DNA of 64,000 nucleotides from Sclerotiophoma versabilis. Lineage: Eukaryota > Ascomycota > Dothideomycetes > Pleosporales > Didymellaceae. Of the stretch, positions 1-11,304 are shown one piece after another (positions within the stretch are counted from its first letter, which is position 1; each line of letters starts with the position of its first letter). The stretch is from assembly GCA_012274445.1 (NCBI GenBank), contig JAAROD010000014.1, positions 985,001-1,049,000 of the forward strand. Reading direction: 5' to 3'. Position numbers and translations under genes: made by a program. Under the pieces are notes generated by a model that saw nothing but the letters and a program-made list of their open reading frames with translations, did not search any database and was not told where the DNA came from.

Positions 1-249
1 TCAAAGGTTTCCTGTTTTCCAGACAAACGTTCCCGTATCCCGGACCACTGATGTGCGGTGAATGGCATGATCTACGGCCCGTCACGCTTCGAGGCTTGCC
101 GAGGCGCCTGAAAGCAGTTTAGTTCCACAAGGCTGATGATCCATCGTCACCGCCAACACTGCGCGTCCCGCACTTTTGAAGGACGCGAGCCTGGCGCATG
201 GCTTCGACTCGAGCTTGTTCAGCTTTCAGACATTCCGAATGACAGAGAC

Positions 250-2732
250 ATGGCGACCCTGACTCCCTCGACTGCGCTCGCGCCGCTCGTCTGTATTATC
301 GACTTCCACCACGCGAGGGGTCCTGAGGTCGAAGCTTGGATCGGCCTTGAGAATAGCGAAGATCCAGCAGTTGAGCATGACTGGCCGCTGCTGCCGTTCA
401 TGGCTCTGAGTGACGGTGCGCATGCGTGAGTACCATAGCACATACCAACACTGCAAATCTGAAGATCTGTCCCTCCACCTCGCCTTCACATGCTCCCTAC
501 CGTTACACAGAGAAAGGACTGACATCATCCAGCTCTACAGAAGACTACTCGTACTTTACCCTTCGGCGCTCGGCCACCTCTTCTCATGCTGCAACGAGTC
601 TCTTCGGTATATCCTGCACACGACAGCTCCCAGCTAGCGAATTAATCGATCGACCCGCCGACGTCACCAGGAGTACAGTGCAGAAGGCAGTTGTAGTTGT
701 GACAGATAGCCCACAGCACTTTGGCGCAATCAAGGCACAACTGGGCGTTGTTACAGCGGCGTGGTTCGCGCAGAAGTATGTCATGCCGAAAATAGGGGCG
801 GCCGGTGGACAAGTATGGAGAAGACTATGAGCACTAGCTGACGTCTGTGTAGAGACTTCACAGATATTGAGATACTACAGAGATTCCACGAAAGTCTGCC
901 ACGGTTACTGGAGAATCAAGAGGGTCAGGTCGAACACTACTTTGGCATATCGCTTCGCGAACTTATACATGAGTTCAAATGGCAGACTCTTGTTCTGTTC
1001 AAGTGTGCTTTACTTCAACGCAAGGTGTGTAAAGAGCAATGTGCCACGGGAAACTCTCGTTCAAGACCGAACGGAGTTTGACGGCAACAACGCTGACCAT
1101 AGACAGGTGCTTTTCTTCGGCTCTCATTGCGAACGGTTATGCATGATGCAATTTGCTCTCATTTCTTTGATACCCGGCCTTATGCGCCACCTCCAAGACT
1201 CTGCAGACCCCACATTCAATTCGGCTGAAGAGAAGATTGTAATGCCTACGAGTCTCAAAACATCTGAGCGTTCGTCTCGTTAGTCTCCGTACGCACCTAC
1301 ATCAACAAGAGCCATGCTGACGACATTAGTGCTTGCATACATGGGTCTTCCTCTCCAGTTATTCGGAAAGGGCTCACTTTTCGGTCCATACACGCCACTG
1401 CAACAGCTTGACATGCTTGCCGATGCAAATACGAAATCATACATTGTTGGATCGACGAACTCGCTCTTGCTGCAACAGAAGGACCGCTACAGCGACATAC
1501 TTATCAATCTCGACGACCACACTGTGAATATTACTTCGACTTCATTGCGCCAGGCATCGGTTCTCTCAACACCAGACCGACGATGGATAGACTTCTTGAC
1601 GCAGACCGTGAATGACACTTGGGACGAGACAAACCCTGCCCGACCTAAGGATCATGGATACACTGGAAGCGAGGAATTCATCCGGATGCAGTTCGAGGAG
1701 TACCTCCTCGCCATGTTGAGCTCAATCAAGTACAAGCTCTACATGGAGAAGCACCCAAGCCACGAGCCACTCATGCCTGAGGTTCATGGTGATCCAGCAA
1801 GCGAGTTCTCAAACGACTGGGTACATGCGTGGATGCAGACAGAAAACTTTCGGATCTGGAACAAGTTCACTGACTCGCATCTTTTCGACATTGTTGATCC
1901 TAAGCATCCCTGCTCTGGGGGCCTGTCGGTCGAGGACGTTCAAAGAAGGCTAGCAGCGTGAGTCACAGCTTTCTATTGTCCTTCTTCGCAACTAAGAATC
2001 CCAGTCTTTTTTCCGATACCACCTTTCAAATTGTAACCATGGGTATCTGTGTGCTGATTCTAGCGTGGCGCATAGGCAAGTAGCCGAGCTACATCTCGAC
2101 GAACGACTTGAAAAATCAAGAGAAGTCATTGGGGAAAGGGTCGCCGCTGGTCAAGCAAAGGTCTCAACAGCATACAATAAGCTATGGGCGGACATAGAGG
2201 CTATGCGCAAGGCCCAAAAAGAGCGGCAGGAAGAGCAAAGAGCAGCAGCTGAGAAGCTACGACTTGAGCAAGAGAAGGAGGGTAAAGTACCAGAGCCGGG
2301 TGGCAAGTGTAAGTCAACCCGTTATCATGTCTACACCGCAACGTTGCTAATCTGCTGTCAGGGAAATCGCAGGCACCAGACCTCGGCAATGCTCGCGCCA
2401 GCGCCGGCGCCTACTTCTCCTCTTGGGGTTCCTGGGCCAGCGAAAAACGCAAAGGCTGGGGCAATCGTAGCGCCTCTGCAAATCAGACACCCACCACTTC
2501 ACCACCGCCCAGTGCAGGTCCACTGCCTGGTGATTTGAAGAGGGCAGAAGAGTTCAAGAGTAACAAGGGAAGTTTGGATGGCTCGACATTGCACAGTGAG
2601 AGGGGAATCTCCGGGCATAAGAGAATAGCCAGTTATGATGAGACTACGGATGGCGAGGAGAGGAATAGTGGGGGTGTGTTCTTTGATGCGGAGGTTGCCG
2701 AGAAAGAGAGGAATGCTTGGAGAGCAGATTGA
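250..2732 (+). CDS. AVL9: AVL9-like late secretory pathway protein (DENN superfamily), 7 exons
   Basis: Joined exons 250-425, 533-775, 853-1024, 1107-1278, 1330-1957, 2076-2308 and 2362-2732 give 664 aa with all phases consistent. The order of conserved blocks follows the AVL9 family. An N-terminal IIDFHHARG strand comes first, then LPFMALSDGAHA, FGISCTRQ, RSTVQKAVVVV, the VLFFGSHCERL/FALISLIPGL block, GPYTPLQQLDML, YIVGSTNSLLLQQK and DIVDPKHPCSGG. The last exon carries an AYFSSWGSWASEKRK tail. In the family, Avl9 acts in exit of cargo from late Golgi/secretory compartments and has a DENN-like fold. The start at 250 is the ATG nearest the first conserved strand; an in-frame ATG at 136 would add 38 unconserved residues. 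A charged coiled-coil stretch (KAQKERQEEQRAAAEKLRLEQ) lies near the C-terminus. Family assignment is firm; exact cargo is unknown. Confidence 0.9.
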
Positions 2733-2842
2733 GGGTGATGAGAGTAAGAGTTGGTATATCAGGTCATATGTGATGGGATGAAACGAAGGTGCACAAACAG
2801 ATTTGTACCTGATCACCAGCAACCATAGTCCGCTGCCGGTGC

Positions 2843-2929
2843 AAACACATGGACAAGCATGGCCGGCCTCACAAGTCTCTCAACAAACAAAGGACGCCTG
2901 TAAGATCGGTCATGCTTGTCCATGTGTTT
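2843..2929. repeat. 19-bp perfect inverted repeat with 49-nt loop
   Basis: The left arm 2843-2861 (AAACACATGGACAAGCATG) is the exact reverse complement of the right arm 2911-2929. The 49-nt spacer shows no further pairing. A perfect 19-bp stem is unlikely by chance at this distance. It could be a hairpin transcript, a 3'-end structure or the remnant of a small inverted-repeat element. Confidence 0.85.
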
Positions 2930-4046
2930 ACTGTCACGACTAAAACCAACCATCTTTTCGACAACGGCTTCATGTGTATCCGCTTGCATTCCTACGTCTC
3001 TTGTATAGACTTTGTGTACCACCCATGCCTATCGTATAGGTGCAGTCTTAGTGCACGCATCTGGTTCGAAGTGTCTGGCATAGGCGTTATTCGGGCTTCG
3101 CATTGGAAGTAGAGTCCAGAGTCCACAAACCTCATGGTCTACGCCCACTGCGGAGAACTTGTACGGCTTGCAAGATAACGCCAACAGTAGCAGCGACACC
3201 GAACAGAACAGCAATAAACGTATCGCCGTCAGGTGTCCAGTTGTCTTGCTGTACGCTCGGGCCGAGATTCGACGACAGTCGCAGATACACCATGATCTAC
3301 GTTGGAAATAGGGAGGATAAACGCAATCCTCAATTGCGAAATCTAAACTGCGATAGTGCAGAGGGGAAGTAGGCGGGGCATGATCGCTCCTTTCACACTC
3401 AGTTGCTATATGTATTGCTCGGCGAACCAATGGGATGCGGGTAAGAAAGAACAAGTAAGCCGTGCTGACTACCGATTGATTTCGGAAACCACGTGAGATG
3501 AAGGTGTCCCGCGTAGTCGTGCCTTTGTTACACGTGCGAAGGAAAAAATATTCCAAGCAGTGAACGTGTGCGTTTAGTCAAGTATGTGGTTTCCCATGAG
3601 ACCGCAAAGCATACATAGCATAGCGCCTTGTCTTTGGTGTAGTGCGGATTTAGCTCATCAGTGTGCAACATGTCAACCCCTTTGATTGAGATTTTGATGA
3701 ACTTGTCAAGACTGGTAAACACTTAGCTAGTAGGTAGATCGTGCCCAAAGATTACGTCAAACTTGGACAAGTGTACTGGGTAATGCGTGTCTACGTTGTA
3801 TTTCCTCTATGCTAAAATTCAGAAATGCAACATCCACCCACTGTACTACACAACTCCATCGTTAGCGATATACACTTTATGACAATGTATGGGTTTCGCT
3901 TTATCGCAGGGACGCTTAGATTCGTTTACTTGATTCTTCTGCACGATATTGGATATCGCCAGTGAAGAAGTGCTCGGGTTTCACCGGGTGGACGTATATT
4001 CAAGGGCCTAGTGGCTGCCACTGCGTTGCAGGAAAAGGGCTTGCCT

Positions 4047-4065
4047 GGGGGGGGGGGGGGGGGGG
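4047..4065 (+). repeat. Homopolymer run of 19 G
   Basis: There are nineteen consecutive G residues between TTGCCT and TTCC. It is a possible length-variable microsatellite and a place where assembly length may be wrong. It lies about 430 bp beyond the PRPP synthetase stop codon. Confidence 0.9.
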
Positions 4066-4493
4066 TTCCAAATCAATATCTGAGTTCAACAGGCTTGCAA
4101 TAAGCGAGTCCACTAACATATGATTATGGTAAAGGATCGTGCTGCTGGGACAGGACTATGCTGTGCTTAAGGGCCTGGGACATATAGGCAAGGGGAGTAA
4201 CTGCTCGTTAAAGGATGTGGACAAATTGGAAACCAGTGGCAAGTGTCGGAAAAAGGTCATCAGTGGTATCATTGTAACGTATGTGTCAGAAAGTCCTTCA
4301 CTTTGCACTTGCGTTCGCCTGCTCGCGGGCCTTTTGGATCGTCGTTTCGTTGCACATGCCGTGCATCTCGTTGCTTCTCTACAGCAGCCATACCATCGCA
4401 CAACGCCGTAAGATAACGAAAGTGTGGAACTGGAAAAATCAATTCACCATGCTTTTGAGTCCAAGCTCTCAATGCCTTGATCCATCAAGGCGT

Positions 4494-6315
4494 TTAGTCA
4501 TAGTGCATGAACAGCTGTGACATGCTCTCTCCGTGGTGATTCCTTCGAATGGACTCAGCGAGCAAGTTGTCGACGTTCAGGATGACAAGCTTGTCACCCG
4601 CCTGCTCCCTCTTGCGCTCCGGAATAGGGAATGCGTTTGTGATGATGATCTTTTCGATGCACTCGCAATTGTACATCTCCTCAAGGCAGTCGCCACCAAA
4701 CAATCCGTGTGTAGCCATGCAGTAAACCTTTGTGGCACCACCGCGCTTGACAACGGTCTCGGCTGCAGCGATCCAAGAGGCTGACTTGTCCATCATGTCG
4801 TCGACGATGAAGACTGGTCGGTCCTTCACATTGCCAACGAGTGTTACCATGGTCTCGATCTCAGGGTTCTGGAGGTCTTCCTCTTCATCCTCCGACGAAG
4901 CTGCAGCATCGTATGTACCGCCGAGAGCGTGACCGTGCTCGTTGTCCAAATTCTCTCTCCTTGAAGAGGTCGTTGACATGAACGAGTTCATCATGTGTGG
5001 AGGTACGTCTTCGTTCTCGCCTTCGGACGGGGGACGGTTGCGCCAGGAGGTGGTATGTGATGTTGCGGAGATGGCTGGCGAGGGATGTGTGTCGTCGACA
5101 ATGTGACCCTGCACTAGGCGTCCGTGGATTACGTTTCGCGCACGCTGCAGATGTTAGTACTGTGATTTATGTCCTTTCTTTACTCACATACCTCGTCAGT
5201 GTACTCTTCCTCCTCTGTGCCGTCTTCATCTTGACTCTTCTCGCCGTCTGCGTCCTCCGACTGGTTCGAAGCCTCAGTTCGCACGGGCTCCAGAGGCACC
5301 TCCGGCTCAACGATCGAACTCGCCCGCATAGATTTGGAGAGAGGGTGTTCACCGGAAACTCCGTTTGCTCGTCGAGACAGCGGGTTTGATGGCGCGCGTC
5401 CTGTCCTGGCTTTAGGCCTGCCAACGTCTGTCTTGGGATCGAACGAGATTTTACTGATCGGTGTGAGCTCCGCATCGGCGTCAAGCGCAGCTTCCACCAG
5501 CTCGCGCGAGTCTGAAGGACCGTCAAGCCTCAGCTGCTCGAACATGGCACTCTCGTTCCATGGTCTGCCTCCACCTGCTCGTCGCCTGTCTGTTGTAACA
5601 ATACCAAAGCTGAGCTTCATGGCGTCTGCCAGCGATGTAACTCGTTTTGTTCCACCGGGGTTCTTGCTGACTACGACTGCTTCCCTCCAGTCTCGGACAT
5701 GCATGCGTGCCCAGCGAGCAAGGAGGGGTTCGGCTACAAGATTGTCCACCGGGCACTTGAAGAAGCCCTGCATTTGTGAGGCGTGGAGGTCGACTGTGAT
5801 TACGTGGTTGACGCCGGCGATGTGGAGGAGGTTTGCAACCATGCGAGCTGTGATAGCTCCGCGGTGCTGCTTCTTTTTTGACTGGCGTGAGTAAGGGAAG
5901 TATGGCATAACCGCTTTGCACGGTCAGTGTCTGGCGGGACAACTGATAAGAGGCTCAGTACCTGTGACCGACTTCGCAGAGCCGCCTTTGCAGGCAGAAA
6001 TCATAATCAGCAGCTCCATAACCGAATCGTTAATTCTGCATGCAATTAGTATGTGCAAGGGTTCTGGGGCCTGAGAACGCACTTCTCGCTGCCGCTCTGG
6101 ATGATAAACACATCCTTGTTTCGAATCGAAGTGTCTGCCAGCAATTAGAACGCGAGAGACGCAGCAGACCAGCAAGCCCTACGAATCGTGACAGACGTCT
6201 CTCCATTCTTGAACTTGCCCAGCGTCGCAGAGCCAGGCTTCATGCCCAAGCGGTCGCAGACACCATCGACCAGCTTGGGGTGCGACGAGCCGCCAAATAC
6301 GATGGCGCCGCGCAT
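4494..6315 (-). CDS. PRS5: Ribose-phosphate pyrophosphokinase (PRPP synthetase), Prs5-like subunit with large insertion, 5 exons
   Basis: Exons on the minus strand are 6315-6183, 6134-6083, 6035-5962, 5913-5192 and 5144-4494, giving 543 aa. The enzyme makes PRPP from ribose-5-phosphate and ATP for nucleotide, His and Trp synthesis. The class I core is clear: MRGAIVFGGSSHPKLVD start, LGKFKNGETSV, FIIQSGSEKINDSVMELL, AVMPYFPYSRQ, ITVDLHASQMQGFF, SKNPGGTKRVTSLAD, and the C-terminal RRNHHGESMSQLF. It is far longer than the usual ~320 aa. An acidic, Ser-rich insertion of over 200 residues separates the catalytic loop region from the PRPP-binding loop, as in yeast Prs5-type subunits. The PRPP loop reads VDDMMDKSAS instead of the canonical DDMxDTxGT, so it may be a non-catalytic partner in a heteromeric enzyme (inference). 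The start at 6315 matches the family N-terminus. Confidence 0.92.
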
Positions 6316-9300
6316 AGTGGGAGGACCAAGTAGAACAACGTCGTTAGAGTGGTCGAATCGCAATGGTGACCTCTGAGGCCCTGTAAATTTTGGCAGCATC
6401 GCCAACGAAGTCGGCACTCGGAGGCTTGGCGACTCAGAACGGAAAGACTAACCAAACGAGTCAGTAACACCGCGACCGAATGCAGGGCAATATGAATTAG
6501 TCAATACAAGTGAACTGGCGATGCCTGAAAATGCTCATAGATATGCACAAGTGTCAAGAGACTAATGCTTCCGCACTCAGGTCGTTCTCATGCAAACGTT
6601 CACGTCAGTCAAGTGTTCTATAAGCACAGGTGTGTTGGCACGCGACCAAAACAATGAGGATTCTGGCCAGTCATGGCCACGCACGAAAGCACGCTGCGCC
6701 TTCGTGCGTGTGAACTGTCCCAACGTCCCCGCCTCCACGACATAATTCAGTAATAACTCTTCAACACCATCTTTCTTATATCTCTTCGTACTTGTTGTAG
6801 CACTAGTAGACTAGCTGCGCAGCTAGGTCCTCCTCAATAGACCAACATGGGATTGCAACCAAACACAAAGACTGCTTGGACAAAGCTGCACACTGCCATT
6901 CTACATTCCTTTTATATATTGCAGTGGTGTGAGAAGAGGTAGATTCGTGTTGCTTGTGCAGAGACGCTCGAGGCCTTTAAGTTGGATGTGCTTATTTCAT
7001 GTAAGTACAGGCATAGGAGGTACTCATAGCATAGCAGCTTGTCAGTCTTCCACTTATGTTCGGATTGAGAGCTAGCCAGTAATACAGTCAGACAGAGGAA
7101 CACAAATTTGCCGACTAGGAGTTGGTCGGCGAAGTCTATTCAGCGGAAATGATGAATTCTAGGAACAGCAACATTCTGGCTGTGGTAGGTGCGATCGTCG
7201 CTGTACCTGCAGCTACCTTTTCGGCAGGAGTTTGCAAGTCTGAGTGGAGGCATGGCTGCCAGGATCCTAGCCACAAGGGCTGTTACACATGCTCACCGCC
7301 TACCTGATGGCATAGTTGGCTTATACCTCTCATTGTTGCTGAAGTAACGTCCTGGACTAGACTGGAGACCTACCGATTGGTCACAACCTTCTCTGCTGCC
7401 TCGACGTACCTTGCGGCTTCCGAGGTACTCACCGACGTCATCAATGTCCGTCTTCATCTCTTGGCTCCATTTGCAGCCTTGCCGCAGGTCACGCGAGCTG
7501 CAAGGTACCATCGCAGACTGTAACGTAGATCCACCGTCAAGAGAATCTTCATACTTTTTGGCCTAAGCCTCGGCCGCGTGCTCGATGTCGATATGTCTAA
7601 GATAATGACGCCTGGTCGTGGAACTTGAGGCGCGAGCTAAGCTTTTATGCTGCACCACTTGCGGTCGTAGATACGTGAGCAGATCAAGTCTTGAGCAAGA
7701 AACACATCTGTCCTTGGCTCTCGAGAGAATGAGTGAAGCGGTGAGGAGGTGGTGAGCCTTCAAGGTGGTGTCGTGATAGGCATGTGTGCAATGCGCCAAA
7801 TAACGACGGAGTGGTTGTATCGTCTGACACGGTGCTTGATCGCCCATGTACTACCATTGACGACGGTTGGGGCCGCGCAAGGCAGGATGCGAGACTGAAA
7901 TCCGTTTTATCCCACATATCCAATGTAGCGGACGCCGTCAGCTTAAAAAGACTGCGAGACATTACATTCTGTCACGCATACCATATACACTACAGCCACT
8001 AGTGGGGCCCTCCTGCCTGCCAATGCGCGGTATTGCGGCTTCGTCCGAGAGTCGTATCCCAGGAAGGCACTCAGCTGCGACGCCGAGCCGGGGGCTGTCA
8101 TAAGAAAAGTGACAGAAAACGGCTCGTACAACGGTGAGCTGGATAAGCAAGCCGACCAATAATCAGGTCAACTCCCCAGCCGAAGTGTTTCCGACAACCC
8201 GGTTTGAGGTCATGAAGACTACTTAGGGTGCAGGTTGGAAGTTGTGCCTTGTTGGACGCGCCATTCCACTTGACACGGGTGATTCAACATCGATGACTGA
8301 TCGATGATCTTTTCCATTAATTCCACCGATCGTGGGCTGAGTCATGACTCTTTTAGCTTTCTGACAAAGTGGTTCACAAGATGAATAGGGTCCAAGATCA
8401 GATGGGTATAGTGAAGCAGCGCGCGTCAAAATTTGAAACCGCGTCGCCGACCGCATAATGCGTGCACTTCAGAGACCGCATGGTCAACGGAATAGGAGGT
8501 GATGCAACAGTGTCTGGCTGCCATGATCCTGGACCCGCAAACCAGGTAACAGGTTGATGGCGGTGGCTCAGGGTTGTTGCATTCGTCTTGCCCCTGCTAG
8601 CGACTGCCATCTCAGGTGGATCTTTCCAGGAGCGGCACAGACCTTGATGTGTCGCGTGGGGGAGAGACAATCCAAATCTAGGCAGTTCATTCGGACTTCC
8701 AGATTCACAAAGATTGGCATGACAACGTCCAGGGGATGACGCACTTAAATCCATCTGGGGTAGCGCCACGGGCGCCGAGATTACACGGCAGGTTTGACCG
8801 TAACACTGATCTCGCATTGGTGGAACCGAGCGCCAGGTTCACAGCGATCCCGTGTAACAGGGAAAGATGAAGCGAGGATCTGTGAACAGACCCTCGAAGA
8901 TAGTCTTGTACAGTATGTCCCCTATGGCCTTCCAGCCAAGACCGTAATCAGTACTCGATAACAGACATAGTGTTGAGTTAGTAGTGTGAGCCCCGCTACC
9001 TGTGCGAGACCAAGATTCTCCATGGGAAACCACTACCTGAGGCCTTGTCGCAGTCCAGAGGCTGCGAGCGTGCAGATGAAGCTTCATAAAATTTGCCCAA
9101 CCATCAAATGCAGACATGAGAACAGCTGATAATTATGGTTATGAAGCGTACCGATAGGCAAGTGAGTGACTCAGCCTAAATGGATAGCAATGAGCCACTG
9201 CGTACGTGACATCTGGAAATTCCCAGCGATCTCCAAAGAACCGTAGCCCAAGCTTCTCCTGAAACCTGGTGCAGGGTATCTGGAATACTTCATCAAGGAT

Positions 9301-11139
9301 GTAGATCCGGCTTCTCTTTGCACAGACTCTGTTGGACGTGATTCTGCTCATCTGTCCGTTCGTTTCTCGCTTCAAGAGAAGGGTCGCAGAGTGGGCCGCT
9401 GGGTCATGGTATTGATAACAACGCCAAAAGAGCAGGCAGTTGATCTCCCGCTAGCCTCCTGGTCGACGGTCAAGGAAGGCTTGCCTCTTTAGTAGCAGTA
9501 TGCGTCTTGCAAGAGCACGCGGAGGCTACAGGTCGGTCTGCTGAATGGCTCAGGGCAGATCCTCGGCGCTACGGCTAGACGCCAAAGGCACGCCAAAGGC
9601 GTTTCATGAGATGAGGCTGCGTGACACTACTCGCCGAGGAGCTGAACCAGGTAGAGGGGACCTATCGTGCAGGAGGGCGGCGACGAATCCTCTCGTCTGC
9701 AGCGACTAGCTGCGCGTCTTCCAGAAAGAGCTACAGGCGACAGCAACTGGAATACTGGGAAGGGAAAACGGACGGCGCAACAGGGATTGTGTCGTACACA
9801 CCCGTGTAACCATGACTGTGAGGTAGAGATCTTACAACGGCACCGATACTAAGCCATGTCCACCGCACGCCTCTGCGCTCAACCTATTGACGACTTCGTA
9901 GGGAGACCCGTTTGACGGGCGACCGAAGTCCTGGCCAGGGAAGGTTTCAAGAAGAAGCAAAGAAGACAGGCAGAAAGGTGGAGAAGGAACGGTGGCTGGA
10001 GGCGTATGCATGACGACGTTTTCGGCAACTCTGTGTGCAAGCCGACTGACCGCCTCTCCCGCGAAGTCCCGGGCCAACTGCAGTTCTCTCCAGGTCCAGC
10101 GCTCGATGGTGCAACAGACGCGTCGTTGCTTTTTCGCAAGATTGGTAAGGCACGGTGAGAAAGAAGCAGCGCGAAGGATTGGCGTGATGAGAAAGGGTGC
10201 CATAAAAAGCAGCTGCCGTAAACCTGAGATTGCCGACCCCAGTTCACGCTAAAGCTCACACTAAGCCTCATTGACCGTAGCCTCTTCTGGCAAGTGCAAA
10301 GCCCGAACTAGCGAAGAGACAGAGCCCTCGTCTCTTTCTGGGAAGTCGCAGCAAGAGCCACTATTCGCGACAAGACGCATGCAGCACTGTTTGTGTGACA
10401 CATAGATTCGGCAGCGCTATGCCTCGAATCATCTCGGAACATTCACATCGCGATGCGCCCTGGACAAGGGTTCGCGACCTGGAGATGCTACCATGCCCGC
10501 GGCTGCGGAACAGCCAGCCCGCGTTTGACCAGCTCCACCACGCCGTTCCCTTCGAGAGCCTCATATTGGAGGAGTAGTAGAGGCACTTCTCATTCGGCCT
10601 TGTTGTACGACCTCTGGTGTATCTGTTCCTCCATTTGTCTGGCAGCCATCCGCTTTGGAGCATTACAGTGCAGGGCAGCAAGACCGCAAGACGGCTGCAC
10701 GCTTCTTCTTGTTGTACATTACCGCAATCTGGTGGACATGGTATCAGATCTGGCAAGCTCGAACTTAGTTCAACATGGTCTGCGAACATCTTGGGATCAG
10801 TATAAGACGGACCCAGATCCGCACAATTAGCGTCTTCAGCTTAGCAACAAGCAGTGTTCTCTTCATCAGCGCAATTCGCAATCGAGTTCTGTTCCCTCTG
10901 CAGCAATTGCTTGCTTTTCACCGCCACGACTAACAGAACCCTTGGACGCCTTCGGTCTTCCGCTCATCCCACGCCCATCTCAAACGCTCCTTCTATCAAA
11001 AAGCGCTCAGGTAAATCCTCTGCATCATTCGAGTACATATGTATCTCGTTGAGGCCCCAATTCCCTTTGCTGAACCAATGCAGCTTCGGCTTTCGCTACC
11101 GTACCAACGACACTCGCTCGAATCGCCCTCAACATCACA
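6316..11139. other. Gene-poor stretch, 4.8 kb
   Basis: The first few hundred bases are the PRPP synthetase 5' flank. Many short overlapping frames occur on both strands, but none shows a recognisable domain or joins into a convincing multi-exon gene. One frame, 7149-7307 (+), would encode about 52 residues with a signal-peptide-like start and four Cys; it is treated as a finding, not a gene. No tRNA or long repeat was seen. Confidence 0.5.
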
Positions 11140-11304
11140 ATGGCCGCACCAGTCAACTGCCAACACTCCTTCAAGGTCGTCAAGTCTGACACAACCGTCG
11201 TCGTCTGGAACTGCAACATGTGCCATTCGGGACCTCACTCTCTCATTTACGAGTGCTCGAGCTGCAAGCTGAAGACTTGCCGGCCATGTGCATCGAAAGC
11301 ATAG
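11140..11304 (+). CDS. Small cysteine-rich (putative zinc-binding) protein, 54 aa
   Basis: A single-exon frame starts with ATGGCCGCACCAGTC, preceded by AACATCACA (A at -3, good context), and ends with TAG at 11302-11304. The 54-residue product has seven Cys. One (Cys7) lies near the N-terminus in NCQH. The others form C-X2-C pairs: WNCNMC, then YECSSC and KTCRPC close to the end. The spacing resembles a small zinc-ribbon or treble-clef knuckle. There is no signal peptide, so it is probably intracellular. Codon use is C/G-ending like the real genes here. It is too short for usual ORF cut-offs. I believe similar short proteins occur in related fungi, but cannot verify that here; function unknown. 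Confidence 0.6.
   Translation: MAAPVNCQHSFKVVKSDTTVVVWNCNMCHSGPHSLIYECSSCKLKTCRPCASKA

Larger units (their letters stand above)
2733..4493. other. Intergenic, convergent between AVL9 and the PRPP synthetase gene
   Basis: This is a 1.76-kb spacer between two convergent 3' ends. It holds a 19-bp perfect inverted repeat and a run of 19 G residues (listed separately). The longest open frame here, 3029-3556 on the minus strand, has no recognisable domain and no credible splice partners. I see no supported gene. Confidence 0.6.

Noticed and set aside
3029..3556. 175-aa minus-strand frame
   Set aside because: No domain, no plausible start context or partner exons, ordinary length for chance in 1.7 kb.
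4047..4065. G19 run as a G-quadruplex regulatory element
   Set aside because: A plain homopolymer in a convergent spacer; slippage or assembly artefact is as likely, so only listed as a repeat.
9832..10830. Several 120-142 aa frames on both strands
   Set aside because: Mutually overlapping, compositionally noisy, no domain or coding bias.
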